This document shows positions 26,209 through 35,151 of a stretch of 64,000 nucleotides of DNA, in pieces; the stretch's first letter is position 1, and each line of letters starts with the position of its first letter. Position numbers and translations under genes: made by a program. Below the pieces are notes generated by a model that searched no databases, was not told the DNA's origin, and saw nothing but the letters and a program-made list of their open reading frames with translations. This stretch comes from Candidatus Aalborgicola bjergmarkensis (lineage in GTDB: Bacteria; Pseudomonadota; Gammaproteobacteria; Burkholderiales; Burkholderiaceae_C), in assembly GCA_016708725.1 (NCBI GenBank), contig JADJFE010000040.1:62001-126000 (forward strand), given 5' to 3'.

Positions 26209-27206
26209 GGGCGAGAGTTTAGGGCTGATTGTGCCTGTGCTACAAGTGCTTCGTGCATCAGGGGGGCATTAAAAGGGTGTTCCACGGTGCGTGTGCTGCG
26301 CATCAAGGCATGGCTCCAGTCGGTCAGGGCGTGTAAGGAGGAGCCGCCAGCGCCAGCGAGTGTATCGGCGGCAAAAAAACGGGGTTGGGCGCCTACGTGG
26401 CAGGCCAGGAGATCGTGGCAGAGTTTGTGCAGGGCATCGACCATCTGCGCCGGGGTCCAGTCCTTGAAATACGCAACATCGCCACGGGAAACGGCCTTTG
26501 GCAAGGCGGCCCAGCTGGCCGGGTTGCGCCCGGAGTTGGCAAAGGCCAACGCATCCTCGGGGCGTCCACCCGTGGCCTGGAGCAGCAGTTGCGCCTGGGG
26601 CAGCGGTAAGTCCTGCGCCTGCAGCCACTCCAGACTGCTTGCGGTATCGGGCCAGTGCATGGCGTGCCCCAGACAACGGCTGCGGATGGTGGGCAGCAGC
26701 TGGTGCGCGGATTCGCTGGCGAGCACAAATTTGACATCGCCAACGGGTTCTTCGAGTGTTTTGAGCAAGGTGTTGGCGGTAATGGTATTCATCTGTTCCG
26801 CCGGAAAAATCACCACCACCTTGCCCCGGCCACGTGCATTGGTGCGCTGGGAAAACTCAACTGCAGTACGCATGGCCTCGACCCGGATTTCCTTGCTGGG
26901 TTTGCGCTTTTTTTCGTCAATTTCTTTCTGTGCTTCGGCGCTCAAAGGCCAGTCTAGTTCCAGCATACGGGTTTCTGGCAGTAAAACGCATAAATCGGCA
27001 TGGGTATGCACGTCGATGGCGTGGCAACTGCCACAGGTGTTGCAAGCGCCGGCACCGTTTGTGTCGGGTTTTTCACACAGCCAGGCGCGCGCCAACTCCA
27101 TGGCCAGCGTGTATTGGCCCAATCCGGAGGGGCCATGCAACAGCCAGGCGTGGCCACGTTGCGCCAGCAGCAGACGGGTCTGGGCGGCAATCCAGGGGGG
27201 GGTCAT
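26205..27206 (-). CDS. holB: DNA polymerase III subunit delta'
   Basis: 333 residues, clamp-loader AAA+ subunit. The sequence has HAWLLHGPSGLGQYTLAME where Walker A would be, degenerate as expected for delta', then the zinc-binding cluster CNTCGSCH. It continues with KVVVIFPAEQMNTITANTLLKTLEEP (sensor I region) and LPTIRSRC. A run of eight C (minus strand) follows the ATG directly, encoding Thr-Pro-Pro. Start overlaps the tmk stop by four bases, and the stop overlaps pilZ. Confidence 0.95.
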   Translation of the reverse strand: MTPPWIAAQTRLLLAQRGHAWLLHGPSGLGQYTLAMELARAWLCEKPDTNGAGACNTCGSCHAIDVHTHADLCVLLPETRMLELDWPLSAEAQKEIDEKKRKPSKEIRVEAMRTAVEFSQRTNARGRGKVVVIFPAEQMNTITANTLLKTLEEPVGDVKFVLASESAHQLLPTIRSRCLGHAMHWPDTASSLEWLQAQDLPLPQAQLLLQATGGRPEDALAFANSGRNPASWAALPKAVSRGDVAYFKDWTPAQMVDALHKLCHDLLACHVGAQPRFFAADTLAGAGGSSLHALTDWSHALMRSTRTVEHPFNAPLMHEALVAQAQSALNSRP

Positions 27207-27868
27207 GGCAACACCCCCCTGGCGCGCAGTGCAACGCCCACGTCATGCCACACGCAGTCGGCACTCTGGTTGGCGTTGATGCGGACAAAGCGCTGTGGAT
27301 CGGCCTGCATGCGCCTGGCATAGCCGGCTGCAACGTGTTCAAAAAACGCAGCCGGCTGGGATTCGAATTTATCCGGCAGGCGTGCCCCAGTCAGACGCTG
27401 GGCGGCAATCTCGGCGGGCAGATCAAACCACAGCGTCAGGTCCGGGGCAAGCAAACGTTCGCGTAAACGTTCATTCGGTTCCATGGTTTGCACCCAGCGC
27501 TCCAGCGTCAGCAGAATGTCCCAGTCAAAACCACGTCCTGCGCCCTGGTAGGCAAATGTGGCGTCGCTGAAGCGGTCACACAGCACCACCTCGCCGCGTA
27601 CCAGGGCGGGAGCGATGACCTGCTGCAAGTGGTTGCGTCGGGCGGCAAACACCAGCAGTGCTTCGGTCATGGCGTCCATGGCCTCGTTCAGAACCAGTTG
27701 GCGCAATTGCTCGGCTATAGGCGTTCCGCCGGGTTCACGGGTCAGGACGACAGACCGGCCCAGTGCCCGTAAGCACTGCGCCAGAGGGGCAATGTGGGTG
27801 GACTTGCCAGCACCGTCAATGCCTTCAAAACTGATGAATAGTCCCTTCACGTTCAATGGTCCGTTCAT
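27203..27868 (-). CDS. tmk: thymidylate kinase
   Basis: 221 residues; phosphorylates dTMP to dTDP. The P-loop is FEGIDGAGKSTH (about 14-25), followed by the DR(F/Y) motif LCDRFSDATFAYQG and the LID-type ARLPDKFESQP segment with Leu-rich flanks. Length is normal for the family. Overlaps mltG by four bases and holB by four bases, so it is translated within the same operon. Confidence 0.97.
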   Translation of the reverse strand: MNGPLNVKGLFISFEGIDGAGKSTHIAPLAQCLRALGRSVVLTREPGGTPIAEQLRQLVLNEAMDAMTEALLVFAARRNHLQQVIAPALVRGEVVLCDRFSDATFAYQGAGRGFDWDILLTLERWVQTMEPNERLRERLLAPDLTLWFDLPAEIAAQRLTGARLPDKFESQPAAFFEHVAAGYARRMQADPQRFVRINANQSADCVWHDVGVALRARGVLP

Positions 27869-28875
27869 GGCGTGGTGCGTGCGCGTTGGGTGCGTTGGGC
27901 GCGTTGGTATTGGTTGACGGCCCGGTTGTGTTCGTCCAGCGTGTTGCTGAACTGGCTGGTGCCATCGCCCCGTGCAACGAAGTACAGCGCCGTGCTGGAT
28001 GCGGGGCGCACCGCTGCCAGTAAAGCTGCCTTGCCAGCCATGGCAATGGGCGTCGGGGGCAGGCCGCTGCGGGTGTAGGTGTTCCAGGGGGTGTCGGTTT
28101 GCAGGTCTTTCTTGCGCAGATTGCCGTCAAAAGACTCTTGCATTCCGTAAATCACGCTGGGGTCGGTTTGCAGCCGCATGCCTATGCGCAAGCGGTTGCA
28201 AAATACAGCGGCAATGGCGGCGCGGTCATCGGGGGCGGCAGTTTCCTTTTCCACGATGCTGGCCAGTATCAGTGCCTGCTGTGGGGTTTGCAGGGGGCAG
28301 TCGGGGTCGCGCAGCGCCCAGGCGGCGGCCAGTTTCTTGTCCATGGCACGCAGGGCGCGCTGGAGCACCTCCATGTCGCTGGAGCCTTTGCGGTAGGTGT
28401 AGGTGTCCGGGAAAAAACGCCCCTCCGGTGCCAGGTCCGGTCGCCCCAGCAAGCGCATGAGAGCCTCGTCCGATAGGGCACGGGATTCGGGCCGCAGATG
28501 CTCGGCCTTGGCCAGGGCGTTTTGCATCTGGCGAAAGTTCCAGCCTTCAACGATGGTCACGCTGCCCAGGGCTTCGTCCCCGTGCACCAGTTTTTGCAGC
28601 AAATTGCGCGGCGTGGTGTCGCGTGTCAACTCGTAGCTGCCCGCCTTGATCTGGCGCGATTGTCCCGACAGCCGGAACCACCAGTACAACAGGTCCGGAT
28701 CCACCGGCGCCCCGGCGTCCACCACCGCTTTGGCGATCCCGCGCACGCTGGTGCCGGGCTCGATGGACAGGTCCACCGTGGGCGCAGGCAAATCAAAACG
28801 CTGCTCCAGCCAGAGGTAGCTCGCGCCCAATCCAGCGAGAGCCAGTGTAAGAATAATGACAAAAATGGAGCGCAC
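27865..28875 (-). CDS. mltG: endolytic peptidoglycan transglycosylase MltG (YceG-like)
   Basis: 336 residues. One N-terminal membrane helix (IFVIILTLALAGLGASYLWL) is followed by a LysM-like subdomain and the YceG catalytic domain: VTIVEGWNFRQM, then EGRFFPDTYTY, then ILASIVEKETAAPDDR with the catalytic Glu, then RLQTDPSVIYG and NTYTRSGLPPTPIAMAG. It cleaves nascent glycan strands at the inner membrane. The C-terminal tail is Gln/Arg-rich and encoded by a short G+T-rich tandem repeat near 27870-27910, probably not conserved. First gene of its operon, divergent from ygfZ. Confidence 0.96.
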   Translation of the reverse strand: MRSIFVIILTLALAGLGASYLWLEQRFDLPAPTVDLSIEPGTSVRGIAKAVVDAGAPVDPDLLYWWFRLSGQSRQIKAGSYELTRDTTPRNLLQKLVHGDEALGSVTIVEGWNFRQMQNALAKAEHLRPESRALSDEALMRLLGRPDLAPEGRFFPDTYTYRKGSSDMEVLQRALRAMDKKLAAAWALRDPDCPLQTPQQALILASIVEKETAAPDDRAAIAAVFCNRLRIGMRLQTDPSVIYGMQESFDGNLRKKDLQTDTPWNTYTRSGLPPTPIAMAGKAALLAAVRPASSTALYFVARGDGTSQFSNTLDEHNRAVNQYQRAQRTQRARTTP

Positions 28876-28907
28876 AGCCCTAGAAACTTTGTGAAATCAT
28901 AGGAGGG

Positions 28908-29882
28908 ATGATAATTCACAGTATGAACCATTCGACACCACCTCCCTTAAGCCCCTTAAGCCACCCTACCACACCGCTCAATGGTGTAGCCCGCTTGAGC
29001 CATTGGGGCATCATCCGACTTACAGGTGAAGATGCAGCCAAGTTCATTCACAGCCAGTTAAGCCAGGATTTTGTGCTGCTGGGCCAGGATATGGCACGAC
29101 TGGCGGCATTTTGCTCCGCCAAAGGGCGCATGCAAGCCAGCTTCATTGGTTTCAAGCATGCAGACGGGGAAATTTTGTTGTTATGCAGTCACGATATTTT
29201 GAGCGCCACGCTCAAACGTTTGTCGATGTTTGTCTTACGCGCCAAAGTGCGTTTGAGCGATGCCACGGACGAGTTGGCCATCTATGGCCTGGCGGGGGAC
29301 GCTGTAAAAACAATAGCTGCTCCCGCATATTCCGCCTGGTCCAGGAGCGATTCTGATACGCAAACGCTCATCCATCTCTATCCTGCGGACCAAACGCCCC
29401 GGCAGCTGTTGATTGCGCCTGCGTCTGCACCACCTCCGGCGGGCGCGGAACTGGCGCTGCCCATCTGGCTCTGGGGTGAGGTGCGCAGCGGTGTGGCCAT
29501 GCTCAGTGCGGCGGTGGTGGATGCTTTTGTTCCCCAGATGCTCAATTACGAGTCCGTCGGCGGTGTCAATTTCAAAAAGGGCTGCTATCCTGGCCAGGAA
29601 GTCGTGGCGCGCAGCCAGTTTCGTGGCACACTCAAACGCCGCGCGTTCCTGGTGCATGCCGAAGCCGCCATGGCCGCAGGCGATGCGATTTTTGCCAGTG
29701 GCGATGCCGATCAGCCCGTGGCCACCGTTGTGCAGGCGGCCCCGGCGCCACAGGGCGGTTTTGATGCCATAATTTCCGCCCAACTGGTCGCCGTGGAGGG
29801 GGGGGCTTTGCATCTGGGACAGTGCGATGGCCCGATTCTGCAAGTCCTGCCCTTGCCCTACCGGCTGCTTGAAGATGTTTAA
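28908..29882 (+). CDS. ygfZ: folate-binding protein YgfZ (Fe-S cluster repair/assembly factor)
   Basis: 324 residues from ATG 28908, or MNHSTP at 28923. The family signature K-G-C-Y-x-G-Q-E is intact in FKKGCYPGQEVVARS, with Cys near residue 226. Relatives bind tetrahydrofolate and support assembly or repair of [4Fe-4S] proteins. The segment AVKTIAAPAYSAWSRS (about 29307-29345) matches the palindromic repeat seen elsewhere and may be an insertion in frame, in a region between the two main domains. Divergent from mltG. Confidence 0.93.
   Translation: MIIHSMNHSTPPPLSPLSHPTTPLNGVARLSHWGIIRLTGEDAAKFIHSQLSQDFVLLGQDMARLAAFCSAKGRMQASFIGFKHADGEILLLCSHDILSATLKRLSMFVLRAKVRLSDATDELAIYGLAGDAVKTIAAPAYSAWSRSDSDTQTLIHLYPADQTPRQLLIAPASAPPPAGAELALPIWLWGEVRSGVAMLSAAVVDAFVPQMLNYESVGGVNFKKGCYPGQEVVARSQFRGTLKRRAFLVHAEAAMAAGDAIFASGDADQPVATVVQAAPAPQGGFDAIISAQLVAVEGGALHLGQCDGPILQVLPLPYRLLEDV
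29312..29340 (+). repeat. dispersed palindromic repeat, copy 4 (inside ygfZ)
   Basis: AATAGCTGCTCCCGCATATT within the ygfZ reading frame matches the family core AATAGCTGCTCCCGCTTATT at 18 of 20 positions. The second arm is weak (CGCCTGGTCCAGG), so this is a partial or decayed copy. Confidence 0.6.
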
Positions 29883-29964
29883 AGTGACAGCATGCTAAAA
29901 AACACGTCGTATCCATGTATATTGCACGGTCAGAAAAAATATTGAGAAGGGATTGGTTCCTAAG

Positions 29965-30600
29965 ATGTCCGCACCGTTAACAAAAGATGAGGCGCATGCG
30001 CGCCTGGGAGCCATCACACGGGAAATGCACGAGGCACTGACCATTCTGGGCAGCAACCAGCTTAGTGTCATTGTCAAAGAAATCCCCAACGCACGGGACC
30101 GTCTGACCTATGTCGGCAAGATGACCGAGGATGCCGCCAATAAGGTTTTGACTCTGGTGGAAAAAGCCAAACCGGAGTGTGACGATCTGGCATCGCGTGG
30201 CATAGAACTCGGCCAGTCGCTTTCCAAGATGGCCGGTACCGATAACCTGAGCATGGAGCGCGCCCGTGCTCTGCTGGGGTTGTGCAGCAAGTTTGCCGAT
30301 AGCACGGCCAAATTTGCCGGTAATCAAGCGGACGTGCTCAGTGACATCATGATGGCGCAGGATTTTCAGGATTTGTCCGGCCAGGTCATCAAAAAGGTGA
30401 TCGACATCATCACGCGCACCGAAATACAGTTGGTGCAATTGCTCATCGACAGTGCACCACCCCCCCCCGAGGGTGAGACCCGTCCCGGTGAGCTGGTTGC
30501 CGTCACGGTGGACAACCATGTGCTGGAAGGCCCGCAAACAGCAGCGACCGCCTTGCAGCAAAATGACGTGGATGACTTGCTGGCGTCCCTGGGTTTTTAG
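29965..30600 (+). CDS. cheZ: CheZ protein phosphatase of CheY-phosphate
   Basis: 211 residues from ATG 29965; a TTG at 29953 is possible. The protein is predicted to be a long helical hairpin. The MAQDFQDLSGQVIKKVIDII segment contains the catalytic Gln of the CheZ family, and the extreme C terminus DVDDLLASLGF is the CheY-binding tail. A run of nine C (30460-30468) encodes part of the proline-rich linker ahead of that tail, which may be prone to slippage. The stop overlaps by four bases a convergent diguanylate cyclase gene. Confidence 0.93.
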   Translation: MSAPLTKDEAHARLGAITREMHEALTILGSNQLSVIVKEIPNARDRLTYVGKMTEDAANKVLTLVEKAKPECDDLASRGIELGQSLSKMAGTDNLSMERARALLGLCSKFADSTAKFAGNQADVLSDIMMAQDFQDLSGQVIKKVIDIITRTEIQLVQLLIDSAPPPPEGETRPGELVAVTVDNHVLEGPQTAATALQQNDVDDLLASLGF

Positions 30601-31583
30601 TTGCTTTTGCCGTTGTAGTAGGTGATGCAGTTGCGCCCGGCGCGCTTCGAGGCGAAAAGCGCTTCATCGGCCATATTGACCAGTTGGCCAGGCGTGACAC
30701 CTTCAGCCAGCGGCGCAGCTCCCATGCTGATGGTCACGGAAACTTTGGTGCTGTCATCAATGGCAATACTGGTGTTCTCCACTGCACTGCGCAGACGCTC
30801 CAGAATGACGTCAGCATGTTCAATTCTGAGTTGTGGCAAGATCAGTGCAAACTCTTCGCCACCATAGCGGCAAAGCGAGTCCGAGGCGCGTAGCGTGCTG
30901 CACATTTGCGTGGAAATGCTGCGCAGCACCGCATCCCCTGCGGGGTGCCCCAAAGTGTCATTGACATGTTTGAAGTGGTCAATATCAATCATCACCAGGG
31001 TTAAAGGCCGACCATTGCGGCGCGCACTTTGTACTTCCTGCGTGATTTGCTCGTCAAAATACTTGCGGTTGTACAGTCCGGTGAGTCCATCGCGCTGGTT
31101 GGACTCCTCCAGGTCCAGTGTTTGCTCCAGCGACACATCCAGCAAGCGCTTGGCTTCGGCCAACTCTGTGACATCGTGTACCACAATGCAGGCTCCTTCG
31201 ACCTGGCCATGGCGGTCGCGTACCGGAAAGATGGATGCGTCCTGGTACATGAACTCATTGTCCTGGGCAAAAATGGCTGGCGCTTTGAAGCGAAACAGAT
31301 AGGGACGCTGTTGCCAGGAGCTGTACGATGCCGTTTTGAGCACCATGCAGCTGCGGATTTTTTTCTCCAGCCAGTTGCGGTTGAGTTCCGGGAATGCATC
31401 GAACAGATTTTTCCCCAAAATTTCTTCCGCGCGCACATTACTGTTGAGTTCCATGAACCGGTTCCACATGACCACGGAAAAACGGCGGTCCACCACCGCA
31501 ATGCCGATGGTCAACAGATTGTTCACAACATCTGTGAAATCAGGCTGCAGACCTGGGGCGGATTCCATAGGCAAGGTGCTCAA
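30597..31583 (-). CDS. PAS-GGDEF diguanylate cyclase
   Basis: 328 residues. The N-terminal half is a PAS/PAC domain (LTIGIAVVDRRFSVVMWNRF, later VHDVTELAEAKRLL). The GGDEF domain starts near 165 with GLTGLYNRKYFDE, with active site RYGGEEF and an RASD inhibitory site five residues upstream. It makes cyclic di-GMP. The start overlaps the stop of the CheC-like gene, so it belongs to a CheY-CheC-GGDEF operon. Its stop overlaps cheZ convergently. Confidence 0.93.
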   Translation of the reverse strand: MSTLPMESAPGLQPDFTDVVNNLLTIGIAVVDRRFSVVMWNRFMELNSNVRAEEILGKNLFDAFPELNRNWLEKKIRSCMVLKTASYSSWQQRPYLFRFKAPAIFAQDNEFMYQDASIFPVRDRHGQVEGACIVVHDVTELAEAKRLLDVSLEQTLDLEESNQRDGLTGLYNRKYFDEQITQEVQSARRNGRPLTLVMIDIDHFKHVNDTLGHPAGDAVLRSISTQMCSTLRASDSLCRYGGEEFALILPQLRIEHADVILERLRSAVENTSIAIDDSTKVSVTISMGAAPLAEGVTPGQLVNMADEALFASKRAGRNCITYYNGKSN

Positions 31584-32203
31584 ATGCGTTTGGCCAGCGC
31601 CTGCTTGAGTGCAGGCAGGCTGGCTGGTTGTACGCTGACCATCAGCTCGAACGGCACATCGTGTGCTTCGAGATGAAACACGATGTCGATCAGCAGCATT
31701 TGTCCGCTAAGTTGTTCCAGCTCACCAAACAAGTGCCAGCCTGCCTCCGCAGTGGGCACATCAAAGGCCATCACGCGCGGTGGCCGCAGGCCCATGCGCA
31801 GCTCCAGCAAGGCGCTGATTTCCAGTACACAGGTGCTGGCCAAGGCATTGCCCAGCTCCAGCAGCAGTTCCTCGCGCTGGCGACGGCCATCCCCGTCCCG
31901 ATCGTCAAACCCCAGCACCTGGCGTAGCGCTGCATAGCTGGCAGGTCCATAGACCACCGCAATGGTGCCGGCAAACTCACCAAAAAACTCTTGTTCCAGA
32001 ACGCTGATACGTTCGTAGGTTTGCATCAACCGGGTGCGGGTGGCGCGCAAGTCAGCGGCGCTGACGGCACGAATTTCAGGAACCCGCAAATTGACAAAAC
32101 CAGAAAAAGCCTCCGCCAGCGTGGCCCCGGCCTTGCCCATGGCAACGTTGACCGTTTCGCCTAATACATCGCGCTCATCTTCGTTGAACAATTCTTCATC
32201 CAT
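31580..32203 (-). CDS. CheC-family chemotaxis phosphatase
   Basis: 207 residues. Two CheC-type active-site helices are visible: LGETVNVAMGKAGATLAEAF with Pro in NLRVPEI further on, and LLELGNALASTCVLEISALL followed by GLRPPRV. Each carries the E-x-x-N pair that supports CheY-P dephosphorylation in CheC/CheX/FliY. CheC is unusual alongside CheZ in betaproteobacteria. It overlaps a CheY-like gene by eight bases and a diguanylate cyclase by four, suggesting a small dedicated signalling operon. Confidence 0.85.
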   Translation of the reverse strand: MDEELFNEDERDVLGETVNVAMGKAGATLAEAFSGFVNLRVPEIRAVSAADLRATRTRLMQTYERISVLEQEFFGEFAGTIAVVYGPASYAALRQVLGFDDRDGDGRRQREELLLELGNALASTCVLEISALLELRMGLRPPRVMAFDVPTAEAGWHLFGELEQLSGQMLLIDIVFHLEAHDVPFELMVSVQPASLPALKQALAKRI

Positions 32204-32573
32204 GAATCACCCCCAGGTGACTGAGCATGGCGCGCAAGGGCTCCATGCGGATGGGCTTGTCGATAAAGCCGGTGGCTCCCAACGCAGCAACCCTTTCCTT
32301 GGCCAGGCGCTGAATATCGGCGCTGACGACGATGACTCGGGGATTCAAGTTCTGGCGACGCATCTCAGCTAGAACATCAAAGCCACTGACACCCGGCATG
32401 GTCAAATCCAGTAGCACCAGATCCACGTGCTGACTGGTAAGGATTTGCAGCGCATGCTCGCCCCCGGTTGCCTCCAGACACGTTACCTCGCTGCCTACCA
32501 GCTCACGTATCAACGCAACATTGACTTTGCGTGAACTCTTGGAATCATCAACGACCAAAATGGATGAAATCAT
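32196..32573 (-). CDS. CheY-like single-domain response regulator
   Basis: 125 residues, a receiver domain only: ILVVDDSKSSRK (acidic pair), DLVLLDLTMPGVSG (acceptor Asp near 57), VVSAD and FIDKPIR (Lys). It lacks an output domain, so it works by protein contact, like CheY. Being coupled to a CheC-type phosphatase suggests that CheC resets it. It may act on the downstream diguanylate cyclase or on the flagellar or pilus motor; this is inference. Confidence 0.88.
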   Translation of the reverse strand: MISSILVVDDSKSSRKVNVALIRELVGSEVTCLEATGGEHALQILTSQHVDLVLLDLTMPGVSGFDVLAEMRRQNLNPRVIVVSADIQRLAKERVAALGATGFIDKPIRMEPLRAMLSHLGVIHG

Positions 32574-32669
32574 GGAAAAAATAATCCTGAAAAAGTGTGG
32601 CCCCGATCCGGGTTCCTCTGACCGTAGTATACGAAGCTGCCAGAGCGGTTTTACACAGCACCCTAGATA

Positions 32670-33941
32670 TTAAAAACGGCTGTCCAGGCCCTTTTCCTTC
32701 AATTTTTTCTGCAGCTCCTGGTCTTCGAGTTCACGCTTGCGCTGCTTCTGCGCTTCCATCTCTGCTTCTCGCGCGGCCTTGAGTTCTTCGGGGGTGGGGC
32801 CCTTGTCGAACGACAGGGACAGGCCCGTTGCCGATTCCGGTTCGCCACGCTGGCTTTTCAGTTTCAGAGCCAGCCGCAGTTCGTTGGCGGAGTCAGCGTT
32901 GCGGATCGCTTCTTCATAACTGATATGGCCATCGTTGTAGAGTTCAAAGAGTGCCCAGTCAAAAGTACGCATGCCGAGCTCACGCGATTTATCCATCAGT
33001 GCCTTGATGTCGCCAAACGCGCCTTTGAAGATGCGCTCGGCGATGGATGGTGTATTGAGTAATATCTCGATGGCGGCCTTGCGCCCCTTGCCGTCTTCGG
33101 TGCGTACCAGGCGCTGCGAGACAATGGCGCGCAAATTGGCCGATAAATCCATCAGCAACTGGTTGCGCCGCTCCTCTGGAAAGAAGTTGATAACGCGGTC
33201 AATCGTCTGGTTGGCACTGTTGGCGTGCAGTGTGCCCAGGCACAGATGGCCGGTCTCCGCAAAGGCAATGGCATGTTCCATGGTTTCTGCATCGCGGATT
33301 TCACCGATCAAGATCACATCCGGTGCCTGGCGCAGGGTATTTTTCAAGGCGTGGTGCCAGGAGTGGGTATCGACCCCGACTTCACGGTGGCTGACCAGCG
33401 ACTTTTTGGATACGTGCACGTATTCCACCGGGTCTTCCACGGTGATGATGTGGCCGGGTGAGGTATTGTTGCGGTAGTCAATCAGTGCGGCCAGCGTGGT
33501 GGATTTGCCCGATCCGGTGCCACCGACCACCAGCACCAGCCCGCGCTTGTTCATGATGACTTCCTTGAGAATGGGCGGCAGGGCGAGTTTTTCGAAATTC
33601 GGAATTTCCGAGGCGATGGTGCGCACCACCATGGCCACGTTTTGCTGCTGAACGTAGACATTGACCCGAAAGCGCGACACACCAGGAATGGAGATGGCAA
33701 AGTTGCACTCCATTTCCTTGGCGAACTCCTCGCGCTGGCGCTCGTTCATCAGTGCATGGGCAAAGATACGTGTCATCTCGCCGCTGAGTTTCTGACCAGA
33801 GAGCGGCTGCATATTGCCATGCGCTTTCATGCTTGGCGGGAAATCGTGGGCGATAAAAAGATCCGATCCACCGGCCTGCGCCATGGCGGCCAGGAGTTTG
33901 TGCATGTAGGTACGGGCTTGTTCTTCGGTCAGTAGGGCCAT
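32670..33941 (-). CDS. pilU: type IV pilus retraction ATPase PilU/PilT family
   Basis: 423 residues. Walker A is VVGGTGSGKSTTLAA, the Asp box is HIITVEDPVEYVH, Walker B is DVILIGEIRDAETM, and the His box is HLCLGTLHANSANQTIDRVINFF. An N-terminal PAS-like region precedes the ATPase. The C-terminal tail is long, charged and Lys-rich (KAAREAEMEAQKQRKRELED), which fits PilU better than PilT. It powers pilus retraction with PilT. pilT itself is not in the window; it normally sits just upstream, where instead cysB is divergent. Confidence 0.9.
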   Translation of the reverse strand: MALLTEEQARTYMHKLLAAMAQAGGSDLFIAHDFPPSMKAHGNMQPLSGQKLSGEMTRIFAHALMNERQREEFAKEMECNFAISIPGVSRFRVNVYVQQQNVAMVVRTIASEIPNFEKLALPPILKEVIMNKRGLVLVVGGTGSGKSTTLAALIDYRNNTSPGHIITVEDPVEYVHVSKKSLVSHREVGVDTHSWHHALKNTLRQAPDVILIGEIRDAETMEHAIAFAETGHLCLGTLHANSANQTIDRVINFFPEERRNQLLMDLSANLRAIVSQRLVRTEDGKGRKAAIEILLNTPSIAERIFKGAFGDIKALMDKSRELGMRTFDWALFELYNDGHISYEEAIRNADSANELRLALKLKSQRGEPESATGLSLSFDKGPTPEELKAAREAEMEAQKQRKRELEDQELQKKLKEKGLDSRF

Positions 33942-33997
33942 GGTGCAAATTTAGTAGGGTTGGGCATAATGGGTTTCATCTTTAGCCTATTTTTAAC

Positions 33998-34951
33998 ATG
34001 AATCTGCACCAATTGCGCTTTGTTCAGGAAGCCGTACGCCGCAATCTCAACCTCACGGAGACGGCGCGTGCCCTGCATACCTCACAGCCAGGCGTTTCCA
34101 AGGCCATCATTGAACTAGAAGAAGAGCTGGGGATCGAGATTTTTGCACGCCATGGCAAACGTCTGCGGCGTGTGACCGAGCCAGGACAACTGGTGCTCAA
34201 GAGCGTCGAACTCATCATGCGTGAAATTGGCAATCTCAAGCGCATTGGTGAGCAATACAGCGCGGAAGATAGTGGAACTTTGTCGATTGCCACCACCCAT
34301 ACCCAGGCGCGTTACGTATTGCCCGAAAAAGTTGCCGCCTTGCGCAGTGCCTACCCCAAGGTCAATATCAGCCTGCATCAGGGGTCTCCCGATCAGGTTG
34401 CGCGCATGGTGATAGACGAGGTAGCAGAAATAGGCATTGCCACCGAGTCGTTGGCGGCTTACACCGAACTGGTGACCCTGCCTTGCTACGAGTGGCAACA
34501 CATGCTGGTGTTGCCCGCAGAGCATCCGCTGGCACGCAAGGAGCGCCCGACCCTGGAAGATGTGGCGCAAGAGCCATTGATAACCTACCATCCATCGTTC
34601 ACTGGCCGCACCAAGATTGACCAGGCATTTGCCACACGCAAGTTAGAGCCGCGCATTGCACTCGAAGCCATCGACTCGGACGTGATCAAGACCTATGTGC
34701 GTTTAGGGCTGGGAATTGGTATTGCCGCTGAAATGGCGGTGCGGGATGTGGCCGATGAATCGGGCAAAAATGGCCTGGTCATTCGCCCGGCGGGTTATTT
34801 GTTTGGCCAGAACCTTGCGCGCGTGGCTTTCAAACGGGGCGCCTACCTGCGCAATTTTGTTTACACCTTTGCCGAGTTGTTGAGTGCGCGCCTGGAGCGA
34901 AAACTCATTGCCCACGCCATGGATGGGCATGTGGAGAATTACGACTATTAA
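33998..34951 (+). CDS. cysB: LysR-family transcriptional regulator CysB
   Basis: 317 residues. The N-terminal winged helix-turn-helix reads MNLHQLRFVQEAVRR...TETARALHTSQPGVSKAI. The co-inducer domain begins with LSIATTHTQARYVLP, the sulfur-regulator signature of CysB/Cbl. GLGIGIAAEMAV lies near residue 246 of the second lobe. It activates genes for sulfate uptake and cysteine synthesis, with N-acetylserine as inducer in relatives. No sulfur genes are adjacent. Divergent from pilU with a 56-base gap. Confidence 0.92.
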   Translation: MNLHQLRFVQEAVRRNLNLTETARALHTSQPGVSKAIIELEEELGIEIFARHGKRLRRVTEPGQLVLKSVELIMREIGNLKRIGEQYSAEDSGTLSIATTHTQARYVLPEKVAALRSAYPKVNISLHQGSPDQVARMVIDEVAEIGIATESLAAYTELVTLPCYEWQHMLVLPAEHPLARKERPTLEDVAQEPLITYHPSFTGRTKIDQAFATRKLEPRIALEAIDSDVIKTYVRLGLGIGIAAEMAVRDVADESGKNGLVIRPAGYLFGQNLARVAFKRGAYLRNFVYTFAELLSARLERKLIAHAMDGHVENYDY

Positions 34952-34969
34952 AGTTGGAATTGTGGTTTT

Positions 34970-34991
34970 GTGGTTTTCAGGCCAAAACCAC
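34970..34991 (+). terminator. hairpin downstream of cysB
   Basis: GTGGTTTT-CAGGCC-AAAACCAC gives a perfect 8-bp stem with a 6-base loop, 19 bases after the cysB stop. No T-run follows, so it may be a weak or Rho-assisted terminator, or simply a repeat. Confidence 0.35.
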
Positions 34992-35151
34992 CTGCGCGCC
35001 TCCCGCCGTGCGGGCTGTCCAAGGGGCTTGCCAATATATAATGCCGGTCTGGGCAGAAAGTGGTCGGATCTGCTTTTTGTCTGAGTCTGGGCGCTGAACC
35101 GCTTTGACAACTTCCAGAAATTGTTTTCTCAACCCACTCGAACTTTTCAAA

